From DATKUK01 sp035530655 (GTDB taxonomy: Bacteria; Planctomycetota; Phycisphaerae; UBA1845; DATKUK01), in the NCBI GenBank assembly GCA_035530655.1, contig DATKUK010000080.1, positions 1-64,000 on the forward strand: a stretch of DNA of 64,000 bases, written 5' to 3'. Made by a program: the position numbers and the translations under genes. Position 1 is the first letter of the stretch. Each line of letters begins with the position of its first letter. The notes below the pieces were generated by a model. It was not told where the DNA came from. It saw only the letters and a list, made by a program, of their open reading frames with translations, and did not search any database. Below, piece after piece: positions 1 to 8,821 of the stretch.

Positions 1-147
1 AGCCGTTGGCGCAAGTGGTACCGCCACTGGCGCAACGACGTGATCGGCTCGGTCGGCTATTTCATTGTCAAGAACTGGCACAAGGCCTTCAGGGAAGGCC
101 AGTTCAAGGAGAAGCTGAGACGAAGCACAGCAATGCTCAAAACCTAG
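1..147 (+). CDS. C-terminal end of an unidentified protein (5' truncated by window edge)
   Basis: Frame 1 is open from the first base and ends at a TAG at 145-147. The last 48 residues are rich in Trp, Arg, Lys and aromatic residues (begins SRWRKWYRHWRND). The tail is basic and amphipathic, of the kind found at the end of several membrane-associated or radical-SAM enzymes, but I cannot assign a family from this piece. It is followed by a divergent-to-convergent boundary with the XRE repressor gene. Confidence 0.5.
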   Translation, partial: SRWRKWYRHWRNDVIGSVGYFIVKNWHKAFREGQFKEKLRRSTAMLKT

Positions 148-184
148 AGGTGGTCTCAGACTTCCGGAAACGGTGCTCACTGGG

Positions 185-793
185 TTACAGCGTTCGCCCG
201 ATCAGGTGCACCGCCACCGCCTGAATGCGGAATTCGCTGCGATCGTCGACCGTGATCGGGGGCTCGGCCATGCTGTCGTCCCGCAGGACCACGACCTGCC
301 TGTCGCCCCGCGGCTCGACTGACACGCGCTTGAGCATCGCCGTGCCGTTCAGGACGCACACGCAGATCCTGCCCTGGACGTAGCGCGGATCCACGCTCGG
401 ACGAGACTGCATCAGGACCAGGTCGTCCGGCTTGAGCGTCGGCTCAAAGCTGTCGGCCGACACGCGTAAGACGTACCGATCCTCCCGCCACAGGTGCGTC
501 GGGACCGGATAGGTCTCAACGACCGGGCGCCCTCCAGGCCGCCCGTCGATGGGTATCGCATCGTACACCGGCAACTCATTCAGCGGACGGTAACTGCCGC
601 TCAGCAGCGCCGCCGGCGCCACCTGCAACGCCGACGCCAGCGCATGCAGACTGGCATGCGAAGGGCTCCGGTGACCTCGCTCGATCTCGGAGATGAACCC
701 CTGGTTCAGCCCCGCTCCACGAGCCAGCTTGGCCTGGGTCAGGCCTCGCCGCTGGCGCAACTCGCGCACTCGCCTTCCGATCTCGACAGTCAT
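185..793 (-). CDS. XRE-family repressor with S24/LexA-like peptidase domain
   Basis: This is a 202-residue transcriptional regulator. Residues 5-60 form a Cro/C1-type helix-turn-helix (RRGLTQAKLARGAG, then FISEIERG). Residues about 95-200 form an S24 peptidase-like fold with the candidate catalytic pair Ser115 (in ADSFEPTL, where the family has GDSMEP) and Lys155 (in TAMLKRV). The arrangement matches phage CI/LexA-type repressors that self-cleave after DNA damage. I do not see a clear Ala-Gly cleavage site in the linker, so it may act as a non-cleaved regulator. Nothing phage-like lies next to it in the window. The start is the ATG at 793. Confidence 0.85.
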   Translation of the reverse strand: MTVEIGRRVRELRQRRGLTQAKLARGAGLNQGFISEIERGHRSPSHASLHALASALQVAPAALLSGSYRPLNELPVYDAIPIDGRPGGRPVVETYPVPTHLWREDRYVLRVSADSFEPTLKPDDLVLMQSRPSVDPRYVQGRICVCVLNGTAMLKRVSVEPRGDRQVVVLRDDSMAEPPITVDDRSEFRIQAVAVHLIGRTL

Positions 794-1100
794 GAACCGG
801 CTCCCCAGAACGCGAGGTGTGGCCTTGCACGACTCAATCTATCGAAAAGAATCGGCTATGACAATCAGACGTCTTTGGGTTATCCTGTTTATGTGGACGA
901 GCCGAAAATTGCGCCGCGTAATAGCGGGCCGGGCATGGTGGCACGATCAGCAATGACGTTGGCTAGCGACCAGACCGGGTGGCACGGGCGTTGGGCGGTC
1001 CGGCAGCACTGTGGGACGGGGGTGCGGCCAACTTCTCGACGGGCGGGACAGGGCAGTCTACACTATCGGTCGGTGCGGGCCTGATACGAGGGAAACGATC
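794..1100. other. Intergenic region between repressor and secreted-protein genes
   Basis: This 307-base divergent region should hold promoters for the repressor (leftward) and the secreted protein (rightward). I see no clear gene or RNA. The bases 830-895 are noticeably more A/T-rich than the surroundings, as expected for a promoter, but I could not pick confident -35/-10 boxes. Confidence 0.4.
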
Positions 1101-2207
1101 ATGACATCGCGACGGACGAGCGTGCTGGTGCTGGTGTCTGTGATGGGCGTGTGGGCCTCAGCGGGCCACGGCGAGCTGCTGGATTTGACCGCCACAGTGG
1201 AGAGCGAGGTGGTTGAACTGGCCCCCGGGGCCGAGTCGGACTTCGCCCAGGAAGGCTTCCCCGAGACCACCAACCAGCTTCCGATGGCAGCCATGGCCCA
1301 GGTGATCACCGAATCGACCGTGGGCGATCCGGTGGGCGGCGGGCGGACGCACGCCGTGTTCAATGATCCGCGGACGCCTGCCGGCGTCGAGCCGATCGAT
1401 TTCGGGGCCGACGGGGCGGTCTACACCCACGAGGGCGAAATCGCATACGTAGGGGCAGCCACCGCCGCCGAGACGCGGACGATCCGGCACCTGGCCGTGG
1501 AAGTCGGCGAGCCGGCCGGCAGCGAGCCCACCTTCAACGGGCGGTTCCTGGTCAAGGGCGTGCTGGCGATCTTCGCACAGGCTGAGAATCTGGATTGGGA
1601 CGGAACCCAGGTCAGACTGCAACTGACCGTCCAACAGCAGCGTTCAGGCGCGGCCACCGAGGTGTTCTCCACGTGGCTGGACCTCGCCGGCACGGCCGAC
1701 GGACAGGCAAGCACGGACGCCCAGGGCTCGCTGGCCCGTGTGCCCGTGGCGGTGATCGAGGTCGATCCCAGCGACGAGTTCGGGCGGATTGTGATCCTGG
1801 TGATCCCTGAGGTCATCCTGCGATACTCGTACACCGCCACCGTAGGCGAGGAGTTTTCGCTGACAGGGTCGATCGAGTTGGATCTGGCCAATACCGGTGA
1901 GGGGGTCGGTGCAGCCGCCGCGATCGGTATACCCCCGGATGCGTTGGCCGACGTGGTGGACGAGGTTGTCGGCGGAGCGGCCGGTCAGAACCTGGCGCTG
2001 GCGATACAGGCCGCCCGGGCGCTGGCCAACGTGGGGGTCTTCGAGACCGAATCGGTCTCGGGCCAGGAACCCGACGAGAGCATCGAGTTGGTCGGAACGG
2101 GCGGCCGCTGCGCCAGCCTCGGCGCCGAAGTGCCGCTGCTGGGCTTTGCCGGCTTGACGGTTATGCTGCTTTCCGCCCCTCGTCGCCGACGGCGCTGGAC
2201 GGACTGA
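1101..2207 (+). CDS. Secreted protein with C-terminal sorting-like tail
   Basis: The 368-residue product starts at the ATG at 1101, preceded by GAGGGAAACG; the longer frame from 1011 would put an untypical stretch before the signal peptide. Residues 1-28 are a signal peptide (basic MTSRRTS, then a hydrophobic run, cleavage near SAGHG). The mature part is acidic and beta-rich with no domain I recognise. The last 25 residues consist of a Cys-containing segment, a short hydrophobic stretch (GFAGLTVMLLSA) and the basic end PRRRRRWTD. That is the layout of PEP-CTERM-like sorting tails, but the PEP motif is absent. Probably exported and envelope-anchored. Confidence 0.7.
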   Translation: MTSRRTSVLVLVSVMGVWASAGHGELLDLTATVESEVVELAPGAESDFAQEGFPETTNQLPMAAMAQVITESTVGDPVGGGRTHAVFNDPRTPAGVEPIDFGADGAVYTHEGEIAYVGAATAAETRTIRHLAVEVGEPAGSEPTFNGRFLVKGVLAIFAQAENLDWDGTQVRLQLTVQQQRSGAATEVFSTWLDLAGTADGQASTDAQGSLARVPVAVIEVDPSDEFGRIVILVIPEVILRYSYTATVGEEFSLTGSIELDLANTGEGVGAAAAIGIPPDALADVVDEVVGGAAGQNLALAIQAARALANVGVFETESVSGQEPDESIELVGTGGRCASLGAEVPLLGFAGLTVMLLSAPRRRRRWTD

Positions 2208-2492
2208 ACGAGCTGGGGCGCGCACGCCTCCGGCGTGGCCGCAAGACCATAGTTGACTTCGTGGGCGGGACCCGCCCTCTGTACAGTGCATACCACGCGA
2301 GGTCCTGATAAGACCACGCCCCCGCTGCGTTCGGCGTGAGCGATCGCGCCGAAGCCGCTTGAAGGGGCATCTGGTCGCGTCGCCCCTGTCAAACAGGATC
2401 GGCAGATGTTGACACCGCTCGCCCGTGCCCTACGATTCTGCCGGTAGGGTGACTTCCGGCGCGGTCTTGGTCTATCGCACGGGCGGGCGCGG

Positions 2493-3602
2493 GTGACGTA
2501 TCGTCGATTCGCATCGCGGTGTTTGCTTCTAGTCGTGTCGACGGCGGCACTGGTCGGCTGCGACGCCCTGGCGTGGTTTCAGCCGCCCAACGGCGAAGCG
2601 CTGGGCTTTAACGTCGACGGCGATCCGACCGATATCGACGTCGACGGCGATCGAGTCTTCCGCACGCACGCGCTCTTCGACGAAATTCCCGGAAAGATCG
2701 GCTCGCACGCGCCGACGATCATCGCCTTCGACGACGGTGCGCTGCTGGCCGCCTGGTACGCGTACTCCGGTCCTACCGAACTGATGGGCTCGGCCATCTA
2801 CACCGCTCGCCGACCGGCCGGGGCGACAACCTGGCAAGCACCGCAACTACACATCGCTCGTCTTGTCGGCGACGGCAACCCCGTGCTTTACCACGAAGAC
2901 GATCGGGTCTGGTTGTTTCAGGCTGTCGTGCCGCTGGGATGGGCGACGGCCCACATCGAGGTGCAGCGGTCGAGCGACCGCGGGAACACATGGTCCGATC
3001 CGGTAGCCGTCGAAGGCCCGCTCGGCTCGAACGTGCGATTCCCACCACTCCGTTTGGACGACGGGACATTACTGCTGCCCGCCTATGACGACCTGCGTTT
3101 GCGCTCGCTCTTCTTCGTGTCGGATGACGGCGTTGAATGGACACTGCGCAGCGCGCTTTCCAGCCCGCTGCCGCACGCGACGATCCAGCCGTCGGTCGTG
3201 ACCACGGGCGACGGTCGCCTGCTGGCCGTCATGCGCAACGGCGGGGGCGGCTGGCTGTGGGTCAGCGCCTCGACCGATCACGGTCAGACCTGGGCCGAGC
3301 CGGCCGACGGCGGCTTCGTCAACCCCGGCACCCCGGCGCAACTGCTTCGCCTAGCCGGCGGCAATCTGGCCCTGGTCTTTAACGACAGCGCCACCCAGCG
3401 ACGTCGCCTGTCGATCGCACTGTCTGCCGACGACGGCCGCACGTGGCCGCACCGCCGCGTGCTCGTCGACGGCGAACTCAAATACAGCTACCCCGCCGCC
3501 GTTCAGACGCCCGACGGCCTGATTCACATCCTTTACTCGCACGATCGCCGCAGGATCGGCCACATCACGTGTAACGAGGCGTGGATTGCCGCCGACGACT
3601 GA
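2493..3602 (+). CDS. Sialidase-like (BNR-repeat) lipoprotein
   Basis: The 369-residue product starts with GTG. A lipoprotein signal ends in ALVGC with Cys23 as the lipidated residue. Asp-box (BNR) motifs of the form S-x-D-x-G-x-T-W occur at residues 160-167, 260-267 and 311-318, with a degenerate one near 210 (SDDGVEW). Together with RFPPLRLDDGTLLLP and the final SHDRRRIGH this matches the six-bladed sialidase/exo-alpha-sialidase fold (PF13088). Many Planctomycetota members of the fold act on unknown glycans, so the true substrate is open. Likely periplasmic or surface-anchored. It has no operon partner: the next gene is convergent. Confidence 0.85.
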   Translation: MTYRRFASRCLLLVVSTAALVGCDALAWFQPPNGEALGFNVDGDPTDIDVDGDRVFRTHALFDEIPGKIGSHAPTIIAFDDGALLAAWYAYSGPTELMGSAIYTARRPAGATTWQAPQLHIARLVGDGNPVLYHEDDRVWLFQAVVPLGWATAHIEVQRSSDRGNTWSDPVAVEGPLGSNVRFPPLRLDDGTLLLPAYDDLRLRSLFFVSDDGVEWTLRSALSSPLPHATIQPSVVTTGDGRLLAVMRNGGGGWLWVSASTDHGQTWAEPADGGFVNPGTPAQLLRLAGGNLALVFNDSATQRRRLSIALSADDGRTWPHRRVLVDGELKYSYPAAVQTPDGLIHILYSHDRRRIGHITCNEAWIAADD

Positions 3603-3677
3603 TGCCGGGCGCTGCCCCCAACCCTGCGCCGGGCGGTGTTGATGCTTCGTTCGACGGTTGGGCTTGCGCGCCCTCTC

Positions 3678-4541
3678 TCAATAGACCTCGGGCACGAAGG
3701 TTTGATCGGTCATCGGCGGCCTGACGTAGCCCTTGTCCTCCTGGCGGGGCGGGAGCTTGATGGGTTCGGGCGTCAGGTCTTCGTAGGGGATCGTGCTCAG
3801 CAGGTGACCGATGCAGTTGAGCCGTGCTCGTTTCTTGCTGTCGGCCGACACGACGTACCAGGGCGCCTGTTTGATATCGGTGTACTTGAACATCTCGTCT
3901 TTGGCCTTGGAGTACTCCATCCAGCGTGCGCGCGACTCGGTGTCCATGGGGCTGAGCTTCCACCGCTTGGTCGGGTCGTCGATGCGGGCCTGGAAGCGTC
4001 GTTCCTGCTGGTCATCCGACACGGAAAACCAGTACTTGATCAGGATGATACCGGAGCGCAGGAGCATACGTTCGAACTCGGGGCACGAGCGAAGGAATTC
4101 ACGATACTCTTCCTCCGTACAGAAGCCCATCACCCGCTCCACCCCGGCGCGGTTGTACCAGCTTCGATCGAAGAGCACCATCTCACCGGCTGCGGGCAGT
4201 TGCGCGGCATAGCGCTGGAAGTACCACTGTGTCTTCTCGCGCTCGGTCGGCGTGCCCAGGGCCACTACGCGGCAGACGCGGGGATTCAGACGTTGGGTGA
4301 TTCGTTTGATGACACCGCCCTTGCCGGCTGCGTCACGGCCTTCGAAGATGACCACCACCTTCAGACCTTGGTGCTTGATCCACTCCTGGAGCTTCACCAG
4401 CTCGATCTGCAATCTGGCCAGCTCCTGCTGGTACTCCTTGTTCTTGAGCTTGCGCGCCTGCTGCTCGGGCTCAAGCGACTCTGCCCGACGATCATCCTTA
4501 GGCGCCTTCTTCGCTTTACCCGAGCGGTCTTTCGTCTTCAT
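3678..4541 (-). CDS. ppk2: Polyphosphate kinase 2 (PPK2)
   Basis: The 287-residue product transfers phosphate between polyphosphate and nucleotides in the cytoplasm. The Walker A loop is FEGRDAAGKGG, the lid/Walker B region is LFDRSWYNRAGVERVMGF, and the conserved WKLSPMD and KYTDIKQAPWYVV blocks follow. These are diagnostic of one-domain PPK2. The first 30 residues are lysine-rich and probably disordered. It stands alone between a convergent lipoprotein gene and a leftward DinB gene. Confidence 0.95.
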   Translation of the reverse strand: MKTKDRSGKAKKAPKDDRRAESLEPEQQARKLKNKEYQQELARLQIELVKLQEWIKHQGLKVVVIFEGRDAAGKGGVIKRITQRLNPRVCRVVALGTPTEREKTQWYFQRYAAQLPAAGEMVLFDRSWYNRAGVERVMGFCTEEEYREFLRSCPEFERMLLRSGIILIKYWFSVSDDQQERRFQARIDDPTKRWKLSPMDTESRARWMEYSKAKDEMFKYTDIKQAPWYVVSADSKKRARLNCIGHLLSTIPYEDLTPEPIKLPPRQEDKGYVRPPMTDQTFVPEVY

Positions 4542-4754
4542 TGTCGTTTCCCAGCATCGTTATCTCATTAGATACGCCCGCCGTTCAGTCCTATATATCG
4601 TCACATAATCAAGACCGCTTCACAACCATAGTTCACGTCGGTGTCGCGAAATGTCTCGAGGCCGCAGCGGGTTACCGTCATTGCGTAGTCGACGGCCCCA
4701 GCCAGCGCGGGCCGTTGCGGCACGGTCAACACTGCGCTTCGGAACGTGGGCCCA

Positions 4755-5228
4755 TCAGAACGGAAGGAACGGAATCTGCTTCATGCCCCATTGGCGCAGG
4801 GCAAGGACGATCTTGCCCCTGTGATGGACCTCGTGGTCGGCCAGGTAGAGGACGCGGTTTCGGCCCGTCCATCGGCCCTGCCCTTCGCGTTTTTCGGGTA
4901 TCAGCTCAAACGCAGCGCCCAACGGTGCGCCGTCGTCGCGCTCGAAGAACTCCGTCAGGCGGTGCAGCGACGAGCGGAGCGCTTCGCCGATGGCATCCTT
5001 GTCGAAGGGGCCATAGCCGGGGTACTGCCAGCCCTTTGAGTCCTGCATGCAGTGGTTCATCCACCAGTCGGGACCGTCGGCGATGTGCATGAAGAGCCAG
5101 CCAAGCGACCTGTCCTCGCCCGGCGCGGTTCGGTCGAGCCAGTCGGGCGGGACTCGATCGAACAGCTTCAGTGTGGCTTCGCGCGTACGCACGAAGTGGT
5201 CCAGAATTTCCTTGTCTCCGGCGTTCAT
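4755..5228 (-). CDS. DinB-family metal-binding protein
   Basis: The 157-residue protein folds as a four-helix bundle of the DinB/YfiT type. Candidate metal ligands are the His in LFMHIADG and the pair in LADHEVHHRGKI (H-x3-H). I take the ATG at 5228 because GGAG lies eight bases upstream; the frame is open further upstream, but that part overlaps a dispersed repeat and a neighbouring gene and looks non-native. DinB-like proteins are often thiol-dependent (bacillithiol/mycothiol) S-transferases or of unknown role. No specific substrate can be inferred here. Confidence 0.85.
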   Translation of the reverse strand: MNAGDKEILDHFVRTREATLKLFDRVPPDWLDRTAPGEDRSLGWLFMHIADGPDWWMNHCMQDSKGWQYPGYGPFDKDAIGEALRSSLHRLTEFFERDDGAPLGAAFELIPEKREGQGRWTGRNRVLYLADHEVHHRGKIVLALRQWGMKQIPFLPF

Positions 5229-5280
5229 ATCATGCTCCATTGGCCACGTGCTACAGGTTCGGGCAGACATCGAGTGGGTC

Positions 5281-5326
5281 GGGCTCGCCTTTACCCCACC
5301 CTTTGCGTCTGCAAAGGATGGGGCAC
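5281..5326. repeat. Dispersed palindromic repeat, copy 1
   Basis: The hairpin CCCCACCCTTTGC (5294-5306), loop gtct, GCAAAGGATGGGG (5311-5323) pairs at 12 of 13 positions. The whole 46-base block, including the leading gggctcgcct, recurs almost unchanged at 6335-6380. It sits between two minus-strand genes, as expected for a REP-like intergenic element. Confidence 0.75.
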
Positions 5327-5335
5327 CCGGGCGTT

Positions 5336-6301
5336 CTATTTCCATCCCCACAGGCTCCACACCCAGAAGTCGCGGGCGAGGCGCCCGGCCTTGGCGGCCT
5401 TTTCCGTGCAGCGCTCGATCCAATCGCGCCAGTTCGGGTTCTCCCATGCCTTCAGGCGCTCGGCCCAGACGAGCTCCTCGCTCAGGTCTGAACTCATAAT
5501 ATCGATCTGGGGGATGATTCGCTCGCGCGCGATGTGCTCTTTGTACGAGGCGATGGCATGCTTGACCGCACGCAACTTCTCCTGCCACTCGGACGCCGTG
5601 ACAGCAGCGTCGAGATAGCCGATGACATTCGTTGCCGATTCAGGCAGCCGGCCAAAGGCCCAACGTAGGTGAGTCCGCCAGGGGTAGTATCGCCCGTTCA
5701 TCAGAAAACCGACATGCAGCAGATCGCGAAGCACCTCACCCAGAAGGATGTAGGCTTCGGTGCGGCGATTTCTCCTGACGGTCATGTCGAGTTCGGTGGC
5801 GTCCTCATAAACAAGTTTCTTGAGCGTTAGGATCAACCGCTTCTGCCACAGCCATTGGGGGCATTGGTCGGGCGCCGTCGCCTGTCTGAGTTGGTGCAGG
5901 AAGCCCTTGGGGTCGTATACGATGAGGTTCTCCTGGACCGTGAACAGGTCCTCGATGGATACCTGCTCCCAGGGCAATGTGTCTTTGCCCTCGGCAAAAT
6001 CGTGCGCGTGCCCGTCGAGAAGCCACGAATGTGGGCAGACGGAGATGACGGATCCGGACGACCTGCACGGGCACGTGGCGCGAAGACGCTCATTCAGCAG
6101 CAGTTGCAGGTGCCCACCGTGCTCCCGCCACAGAGGGTCATCGAGGTAGACGGCCGCCTCCAGGTCTGAGAACTCGTCGGCCGTCCCCAGGCCTTGCGAG
6201 CCGAGCACGATGAGACTCATCTGGTCGGCCACCTTAGGGAACTTCTCGGTAATCGCCGGGACGATGGTGTCGTCAAAGTATTTCCGGATTTTGTGGCACA
6301 T
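5336..6301 (-). CDS. Nucleotidyltransferase-like protein (DUF4037-like)
   Basis: The 321-residue protein has an N-terminal polymerase-beta-type nucleotidyltransferase signature (VLGSQGLGTADEFSDLEAAV), in which the usual second catalytic D-x-D is D-L-E. An alpha-helical C-terminal half follows (LLHVGFLMNGRYYPWRTHLR) that resembles the DUF4037 domain. The same layout recurs in the protein at 10430-11374. Such proteins may modify small molecules or RNA, and some relate to aminoglycoside nucleotidyltransferases; no target can be named. The start at 6301 lies just downstream of a REP-like repeat. Confidence 0.7.
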   Translation of the reverse strand: MCHKIRKYFDDTIVPAITEKFPKVADQMSLIVLGSQGLGTADEFSDLEAAVYLDDPLWREHGGHLQLLLNERLRATCPCRSSGSVISVCPHSWLLDGHAHDFAEGKDTLPWEQVSIEDLFTVQENLIVYDPKGFLHQLRQATAPDQCPQWLWQKRLILTLKKLVYEDATELDMTVRRNRRTEAYILLGEVLRDLLHVGFLMNGRYYPWRTHLRWAFGRLPESATNVIGYLDAAVTASEWQEKLRAVKHAIASYKEHIARERIIPQIDIMSSDLSEELVWAERLKAWENPNWRDWIERCTEKAAKAGRLARDFWVWSLWGWK

Positions 6302-6334
6302 GTCTTATCACACTCTCCCGATGTCCGAACGGCT

Positions 6335-6380
6335 GGGCTTGCCTCTACCCCACCCTTTGCATCGGCAAAGGATGAGGCAC
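6335..6380. repeat. Dispersed palindromic repeat, copy 2
   Basis: This is a near-identical second copy of the block at 5281-5326. The hairpin CCCCACCCTTTGC / GCAAAGGATGAGG has a four-base loop and lies at 6348-6377. The two copies flank the nucleotidyltransferase-like gene in the same orientation. Confidence 0.75.
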
Positions 6381-6397
6381 GCGCGCCAGTTCATGCC

Positions 6398-6799
6398 TCA
6401 GATATCCTTTCCACACTTGGGGCAGTAGTCGAACTCGTCAGTCACGCGGGCGCCGCAATAGGGGCAGAAGTCTCCTTCGACTCGCCGGGGTTTGGCAGCC
6501 TTGTCGGTGCTGGTCTGCTCGGGCTCGGTGTGGCCCAATGCCGTGGCGATCGGATCGGGCTCCTCGGCGCCGGTGGTAATGTCCAGGGCGCTCATGCGAC
6601 GTTTCTGCGTGGCGTTGTACAGATTGTACGCCACCCCGGCCGCAGCCACGCAGACAAAGAGGACTCCGAACGCGACGAAAAAGCCGGGCGCCCCCATCGA
6701 CCTGGCTTGGAGCGTGAAGAACACACCGAACGCGAGAACCACGACCCCCCCGATAGCCCCCAGCAGCAAAGGCCCCCTGCCTGGTTTGATGCTGTACAT
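6398..6799 (-). CDS. Small membrane protein with C-terminal zinc ribbon
   Basis: The 133-residue protein has two predicted membrane helices (about residues 10-30 and 38-60), an acidic linker, and a C-terminal double-CxxC zinc ribbon (CPYCG at about 112, CPKCG at about 127). The ribbon probably faces the cytoplasm. Function is unknown. Small membrane/zinc-ribbon proteins of this kind are common in Planctomycetota. It lies in a leftward series of single-domain genes. Confidence 0.7.
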   Translation of the reverse strand: MYSIKPGRGPLLLGAIGGVVVLAFGVFFTLQARSMGAPGFFVAFGVLFVCVAAAGVAYNLYNATQKRRMSALDITTGAEEPDPIATALGHTEPEQTSTDKAAKPRRVEGDFCPYCGARVTDEFDYCPKCGKDI

Positions 6800-6886
6800 G
6801 ATGGCTCCTTGACGATGGCCTGACGTGACAGGTACGGCGCCAAGTCCATCGAAGCGTCTCGACTCGTCAGTGGGTCGATTCCCTGT

Positions 6887-7996
6887 TCATATTGACCGCA
6901 CGGCTCCATATGGATTGAGAAAATCCAGTTTCTTCAGGTACAGACCGACCAGCCACGACTTGGTCGGCGTGCGGTCACGCAATCTGCGATGGACGTCTGT
7001 CTCGACTTGCCCGTCTGGTTGCTGTTCGGCGAGCCATGAGCGCAGCCCCCTTACGAACGAGCCGACCCAGCGCTTCGCTTCACTGGAATGCGGGTACGTG
7101 TCCTGACACTGGAGAAAGGGGGGCACGGTGTCACCGTCTGCCAGGGGGTGACTTGGCAGAGAGACACAGCGCTCTTGCTTGCCGATACACCAGAGCAGGC
7201 GTTCCAGGAAGCGGAAGGCCTTTGGCGCGCAGAGCCAGGAATCATGAATGAAACTTCGAAACCATGGCCAGTCCGGGCAGATTTCCGACAGCCGGTTTTC
7301 CATGTGCTCGACCTGTGGCACGTGAAGCTCTGCAAAGTACGGATCGCGGTAGTCCGGGTTACCGTAATGACCGTAACCATTTCCCGTGCAGTGGGCGTCG
7401 CCCAGAAACTGGTCGCGACAGTAGACATCACGGGCATCGTCGTCCCAAACGAGGCTCTTGAGCCACCAGCGTTGCCGATGCAGTGTCCTGCGAACCAGAA
7501 GCTCCTTCAGTTCCGAACGACGTCCGAGCACATCCCAGAGCGCTGTGCATACCTGCCCCCAGTCCGGGCGGGGATGGTTCCCGCGCCCGCAAAGCTCAGC
7601 AGCTGCCTGGTCGGGAGTTGCTCCTGCCAGCCATGCGTCGAGGCAGAAGATGTAATCCTGCATGCGCTCCTTCCGCTGGCGATTGGCCGTGTAGCAGCCG
7701 TGCACGAATGTTGGAGGAGCCTGCCTGCCCACAGCGTCGAGCACCTCCAGATAGGACTGCGGGAAAGCGCCGTGAGGGCAGAAAGGGGTGAAGTTGATCG
7801 ACCTTTCCACGATAGCCCTTGCCCACGCCGGGACGCCCGACAGCGACCGCTCCTGGGCTACGAGTTGCTGCAACGCATCGTCCGTCCGCAAGTCGGGGCA
7901 GCCATCCCAGCCCTGGTCATAGGGGGTGTACGTCCAGCATCGACTGGAGATGCTGCTCTCGTAGACGGCCTTGGACCAGTCGCCGGCATGTCCCAT
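6887..7996 (-). CDS. Hypothetical protein, Trp/Cys-rich
   Basis: The 369-residue soluble protein is not one I recognise. It is rich in Trp, Cys and His, has no signal peptide or membrane segment, and contains HCTGNGYGHYGNPDY and CPHGAFPQSY, which look like metal-binding or active-site loops. The start at 7996 lies 17 bases after the methyltransferase stop-side neighbour at 8013, so the gene probably belongs to the same leftward transcription unit. Codon use looks like that of its neighbours. Confidence 0.6.
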   Translation of the reverse strand: MGHAGDWSKAVYESSISSRCWTYTPYDQGWDGCPDLRTDDALQQLVAQERSLSGVPAWARAIVERSINFTPFCPHGAFPQSYLEVLDAVGRQAPPTFVHGCYTANRQRKERMQDYIFCLDAWLAGATPDQAAAELCGRGNHPRPDWGQVCTALWDVLGRRSELKELLVRRTLHRQRWWLKSLVWDDDARDVYCRDQFLGDAHCTGNGYGHYGNPDYRDPYFAELHVPQVEHMENRLSEICPDWPWFRSFIHDSWLCAPKAFRFLERLLWCIGKQERCVSLPSHPLADGDTVPPFLQCQDTYPHSSEAKRWVGSFVRGLRSWLAEQQPDGQVETDVHRRLRDRTPTKSWLVGLYLKKLDFLNPYGAVRSI

Positions 7997-8012
7997 GTCT
8001 GTCGTCCTTTGC

Positions 8013-8804
8013 CTAGCGGTCTGCCTTGTGCGCCCGTGTGGCTATGAACGTGGCCATGTATTGGCCCAAGAGATCGTGATCCTTCGGCTGGCAGCGATCT
8101 TCGTAGAAGCCGACGATGACGAACCCCGCGTCGATCTGCCCGCCGATCAGATCCTGTAGTGTGTGGCCAAACTCCAGAGGGACGCCGCGTTCTGCGAGTC
8201 GGGCCAGCTCGTCGCGCGACAGCTCGTCGGCCTGCGAGTAGGGCAGGGCATGGGCCACGCGCAGCTCGCCCTGCTCGTAGGCGGCTTCGTCAAAGACGTG
8301 CACCACGGGATTGTCGAACCCCGCCAGCAGCGAGCCGGCCGGCCGCAGCACGCGGTAGGCCTCCTGCCAGACGGGTCGGACCTGGGGCACGAACGTATTG
8401 GAGACCGGGTGCACGATCAGGTCGAACGTCGCGTCGCCGAAGGCTGACAGATCGCGCATGTCGCCCTCGACCGTTCGCAGCGTGAGGCCTTCGCTCTCGG
8501 CTGCCGAGCGATCCTGTTCGAGTTGGCGCGGCGAGTTGTCGAGCACCGTCACGTCGGCCCCGGCGGCTGCCAGGATCGGGCCTTGCTGCCCGCCGCCCGA
8601 GGCCAGACACAGCACGCTCGCCCCGGTGAGCTTGCCGAACCACTCTGTGGGCACGGGCCTGGTGGGCGTGAGAAAGATGTCCCACTGCCCCGCTCTGGCG
8701 GCGGCGACCTGTTCGGCCGACACGGGAATGGTCCAGCGGTTTCGCTGCTCGACCTGCCGGTCCCATGCCTGGCGGTTATATTCTCGTACGTCCATGGTTC
8801 CCAT
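8013..8804 (-). CDS. Class I SAM-dependent methyltransferase
   Basis: The product is about 263 residues. SAM-binding motif I is VLCLASGGGQQGPILAAAG, followed by VTVLDNSP (motif II, acidic residue binding the ribose) and VEGDMRDLSAF. The N-terminal REYNRQAWDRQVE is typical of small-molecule methyltransferases of the Methyltransf_11 type. The ATG at 8804 or the one at 8795 (three codons later) could be the start; both avoid overlap with the upstream gene, which ends at 8822. The frame is open to 8849. Substrate unknown. Confidence 0.85.
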   Translation of the reverse strand: MGTMDVREYNRQAWDRQVEQRNRWTIPVSAEQVAAARAGQWDIFLTPTRPVPTEWFGKLTGASVLCLASGGGQQGPILAAAGADVTVLDNSPRQLEQDRSAAESEGLTLRTVEGDMRDLSAFGDATFDLIVHPVSNTFVPQVRPVWQEAYRVLRPAGSLLAGFDNPVVHVFDEAAYEQGELRVAHALPYSQADELSRDELARLAERGVPLEFGHTLQDLIGGQIDAGFVIVGFYEDRCQPKDHDLLGQYMATFIATRAHKADR

Positions 8805-8821
8805 CCCGATGTGCGGCACGG

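Noticed and set aside
185..793. Prophage around the S24-type repressor
   Set aside because: No integrase, structural or lysis genes next to it within the window.
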